Source of the DNA: CAYYHA01 sp964471535
GTDB lineage: Bacteria > Myxococcota > Myxococcia > SLRQ01
DNA length: 7,015 bases
Reading direction: 5' to 3'
Assembly (NCBI GenBank): GCA_964471535.1
Contig: CAYYHA010000228.1
Coordinates: forward strand, 1-7,015
How positions within the stretch are numbered: the stretch's first letter is position 1; the number at the start of each line of letters is the position of its first letter. The notes beneath the pieces are model-generated. The model saw only the letters and a program-made list of their open reading frames with translations. It was not told the DNA's origin and made no database searches. Of the stretch, positions 6,230 through 7,015 are shown piece after piece. The translations under genes were made by a program, and so were the position numbers.

Positions 6230-6260
6230 AAAAGCGCACCCGAACTCCGCTTCGGGGCGC
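6230..6260 (-). terminator. Bulged hairpin with T-run, probable terminator reading leftward
   Basis: GCGC (6234-6237), a single bulged A (6238) and CCCGAA (6239-6244) pair with TTCGGG (6251-6256) and GCGC (6257-6260) around a 6-nt loop, giving 10 base pairs. The run AAAA at 6230-6233 becomes TTTT directly after the stem on the minus strand, so the intrinsic-terminator polarity is for leftward transcripts such as the aquaporin message, ending about 160 nt beyond its stop. For the ThDP enzyme transcript the same stem begins 8 nt after the stop but has no T-run, so there it would act only as a 3' stabilising hairpin or weak terminator. Confidence 0.5.
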
Positions 6261-6328
6261 AGCGGCGCCCGATGCGGTGTCTCTACCGGCGCCGCGAGCG
6301 ACCGTTCAAAAGACCGGTGACCGTCGTG

Positions 6329-6349
6329 GCACGGCCTGGGAGGCCGCGC
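6329..6349. repeat. Hairpin in the convergent spacer
   Basis: CGGCCT (6332-6337) and AGGCCG (6341-6346) are perfect inverted copies around GGG; beyond one A-C mismatch the stem continues for two more base pairs (6329-6330 with 6348-6349). No T-run follows on either strand. It may help stop readthrough or protect 3' ends between the convergent genes. Confidence 0.4.
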
Positions 6350-6376
6350 GGGGTGAGGATCGTCCGGGGGCTCGTC

Positions 6377-6389
6377 GCCTCGGAGAGGC
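6377..6389. repeat. Short hairpin downstream of the aquaporin gene
   Basis: GCCTC (6377-6381) and GAGGC (6385-6389) pair around GGA. On the minus strand it lies about 30 nt after the aquaporin stop. It is short and lacks a T-run, so a terminator role is only possible. Confidence 0.3.
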
Positions 6390-6417
6390 CCGGAGCGTCC
6401 TGCGCGCCACTTTGCTC

Positions 6418-7015
6418 TCAGCAGCACCCCGAGGCCGGGCGAGGGGCCTCGGCGTCACAGCGGACGGCCCGGTAGGCCAGGGTCGCAGCGATCGCGCCGG
6501 CCACAGGGGCACAGAGGTACAGCCACAGGTCCGACAGGGTGCCGGCGGCCAGCGCGGGTCCGAGGCTCCGAGCGGGGTTCATCGAGGCGCCGGTGAAGGG
6601 ACCGGCGAAGAGGGCGCAGAGGGTCACCGTGCCGCCGATGGCGATGGCCGCCGCCTGCCCAGCAGCCCGGGCGTCGGTGGCCACCGCGACGATGACGAAC
6701 ATGAGGAAGAAGGTGATGATGAACTCCAAGCCGAAGGCGGAGGCGAGTCCGATGCCGGAGGGATGGGTCTCCCCAAGGGGCGCCTCGGGGCCCGCGAGGA
6801 GGCGCAGTGCGATGGCGGCGAGGAGCGCTCCGCCACATTGGGCGACGAGGTAGGCGGGGACCTGACGCCAGGGGAAGTGGCCTCCCACCGCGAAGGCGAT
6901 GCTCACCGCGGGATTGAAGTGGGCGCCGGAGACGTGCCCCAGCGCGAAGATCATCGCCATCACGACCAGGCCGAAGGTGAGGGCGACGCCGAGGTGACCC
7001 ACGGCACCTCCGTAG
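6418..7015 (-). CDS. Aquaporin / MIP family channel, NIP-like (5' end beyond window)
   Basis: At least 198 residues of a six-helix MIP channel in the cytoplasmic membrane, passing water and/or small neutral solutes. Numbering from the internal GTG at 7002, both pore motifs are present: SGAHFNPAV (25-33) and GASMNPARSLGPA (138-150). Membrane segments lie at about 5-21, 47-70, 84-107, 116-133 and 159-181. The first helix is missing and the frame stays open to the window edge (Tyr-Gly-Gly-Ala precede the GTG), so the GTG is an internal valine and the true start is outside. Hand alignment to E. coli AqpZ gives a selectivity filter of F10, A130, A139 and R145 in place of F/H/T/R; loss of the His and Thr suggests a wider pore than a water-only channel, as in NIPs carrying glycerol, urea or metalloids. 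That last point is inference. The C-terminal tail is short and ends in Cys-Cys. No ars or glycerol gene is in view to settle the substrate. Confidence 0.93.
   Translation of the reverse strand, partial: YGGAVGHLGVALTFGLVVMAMIFALGHVSGAHFNPAVSIAFAVGGHFPWRQVPAYLVAQCGGALLAAIALRLLAGPEAPLGETHPSGIGLASAFGLEFIITFFLMFVIVAVATDARAAGQAAAIAIGGTVTLCALFAGPFTGASMNPARSLGPALAAGTLSDLWLYLCAPVAGAIAATLAYRAVRCDAEAPRPASGCC

Noticed and set aside
4493..6427. 644-codon open frame on the minus strand covering the whole ThDP enzyme gene
   Set aside because: It is antisense to a gene with complete ThDP-enzyme motifs. The translation is rich in His, Arg, Gly and Pro with no domain, as expected from the complement of GC-rich codons.
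6272..6475. 67-codon plus-strand frame in the convergent spacer
   Set aside because: It runs into the antisense of the aquaporin gene, contains the hairpins, and has no ribosome site or recognisable motif.
7000..7002. GTG as the start codon of the aquaporin gene
   Set aside because: The first transmembrane helix would be missing, and the frame stays open upstream to the window edge with residues that continue the family pattern, so the gene is cut by the window rather than starting here.

Overview
The window comes from a GC-rich bacterial chromosome. The base composition, the near absence of A/T-ending codons and the mix of families (an ILVBL/HACL2-type ThDP enzyme, a YbdK-type GCS2 ligase, a NIP-like aquaporin) would fit Myxococcota, Binatota or another deltaproteobacterial-type lineage. 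That placement is an inference: there is no rRNA or taxonomic marker here. Gene density is high. I see no tRNA, rRNA, CRISPR, IS element or phage gene, and no change in base composition that would suggest recent transfer.

Layout from left to right. Positions 1-102 hold the 3' end of an unrecognised plus-strand gene. Its stop overlaps, as ATGA, the start of a class I SAM-dependent methyltransferase (99-983). On the minus strand, meeting the methyltransferase tail to tail with shared stop-codon bases, is an apparent two-gene unit: a GCS2/YbdK-type glutamate-cysteine ligase-like enzyme (3428 down to 2262), then an M20 amidohydrolase (2176 down to 980). The first makes gamma-glutamyl-type amide bonds in its family and the second cleaves amide bonds, so they are a plausible make-and-break pair.

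A 253-bp divergent intergenic region (3429-3681) separates this unit from a plus-strand pair. It holds a perfect hairpin, an 11-bp direct repeat with a 20-bp period, a 27-bp imperfect dyad and weak promoter-like hexamers, so it is the best candidate control region in the window.

The plus-strand pair is an alpha/beta hydrolase (3682-4572) and, 4 bp later, a ThDP-dependent enzyme (4577-6226). The second looks more like animal ILVBL/HACL2 (2-hydroxyacyl-CoA lyase 2) than like true acetolactate synthase. The two are almost certainly one transcript. A role in 2-hydroxy fatty acyl or related carbon-carbon cleavage, with the hydrolase acting on a substrate or product, is a hypothesis.

A 191-bp convergent spacer (6227-6417) with three hairpins, one of them terminator-like for the minus strand, separates this operon from a minus-strand aquaporin (MIP/NIP-like) whose 5' end runs off the right edge.

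I do not see a clearly new multi-gene system. The items most worth checking are the HACL2-like enzyme with its coupled hydrolase, the ligase/amidohydrolase pair, and the repeat structure in the divergent promoter region.
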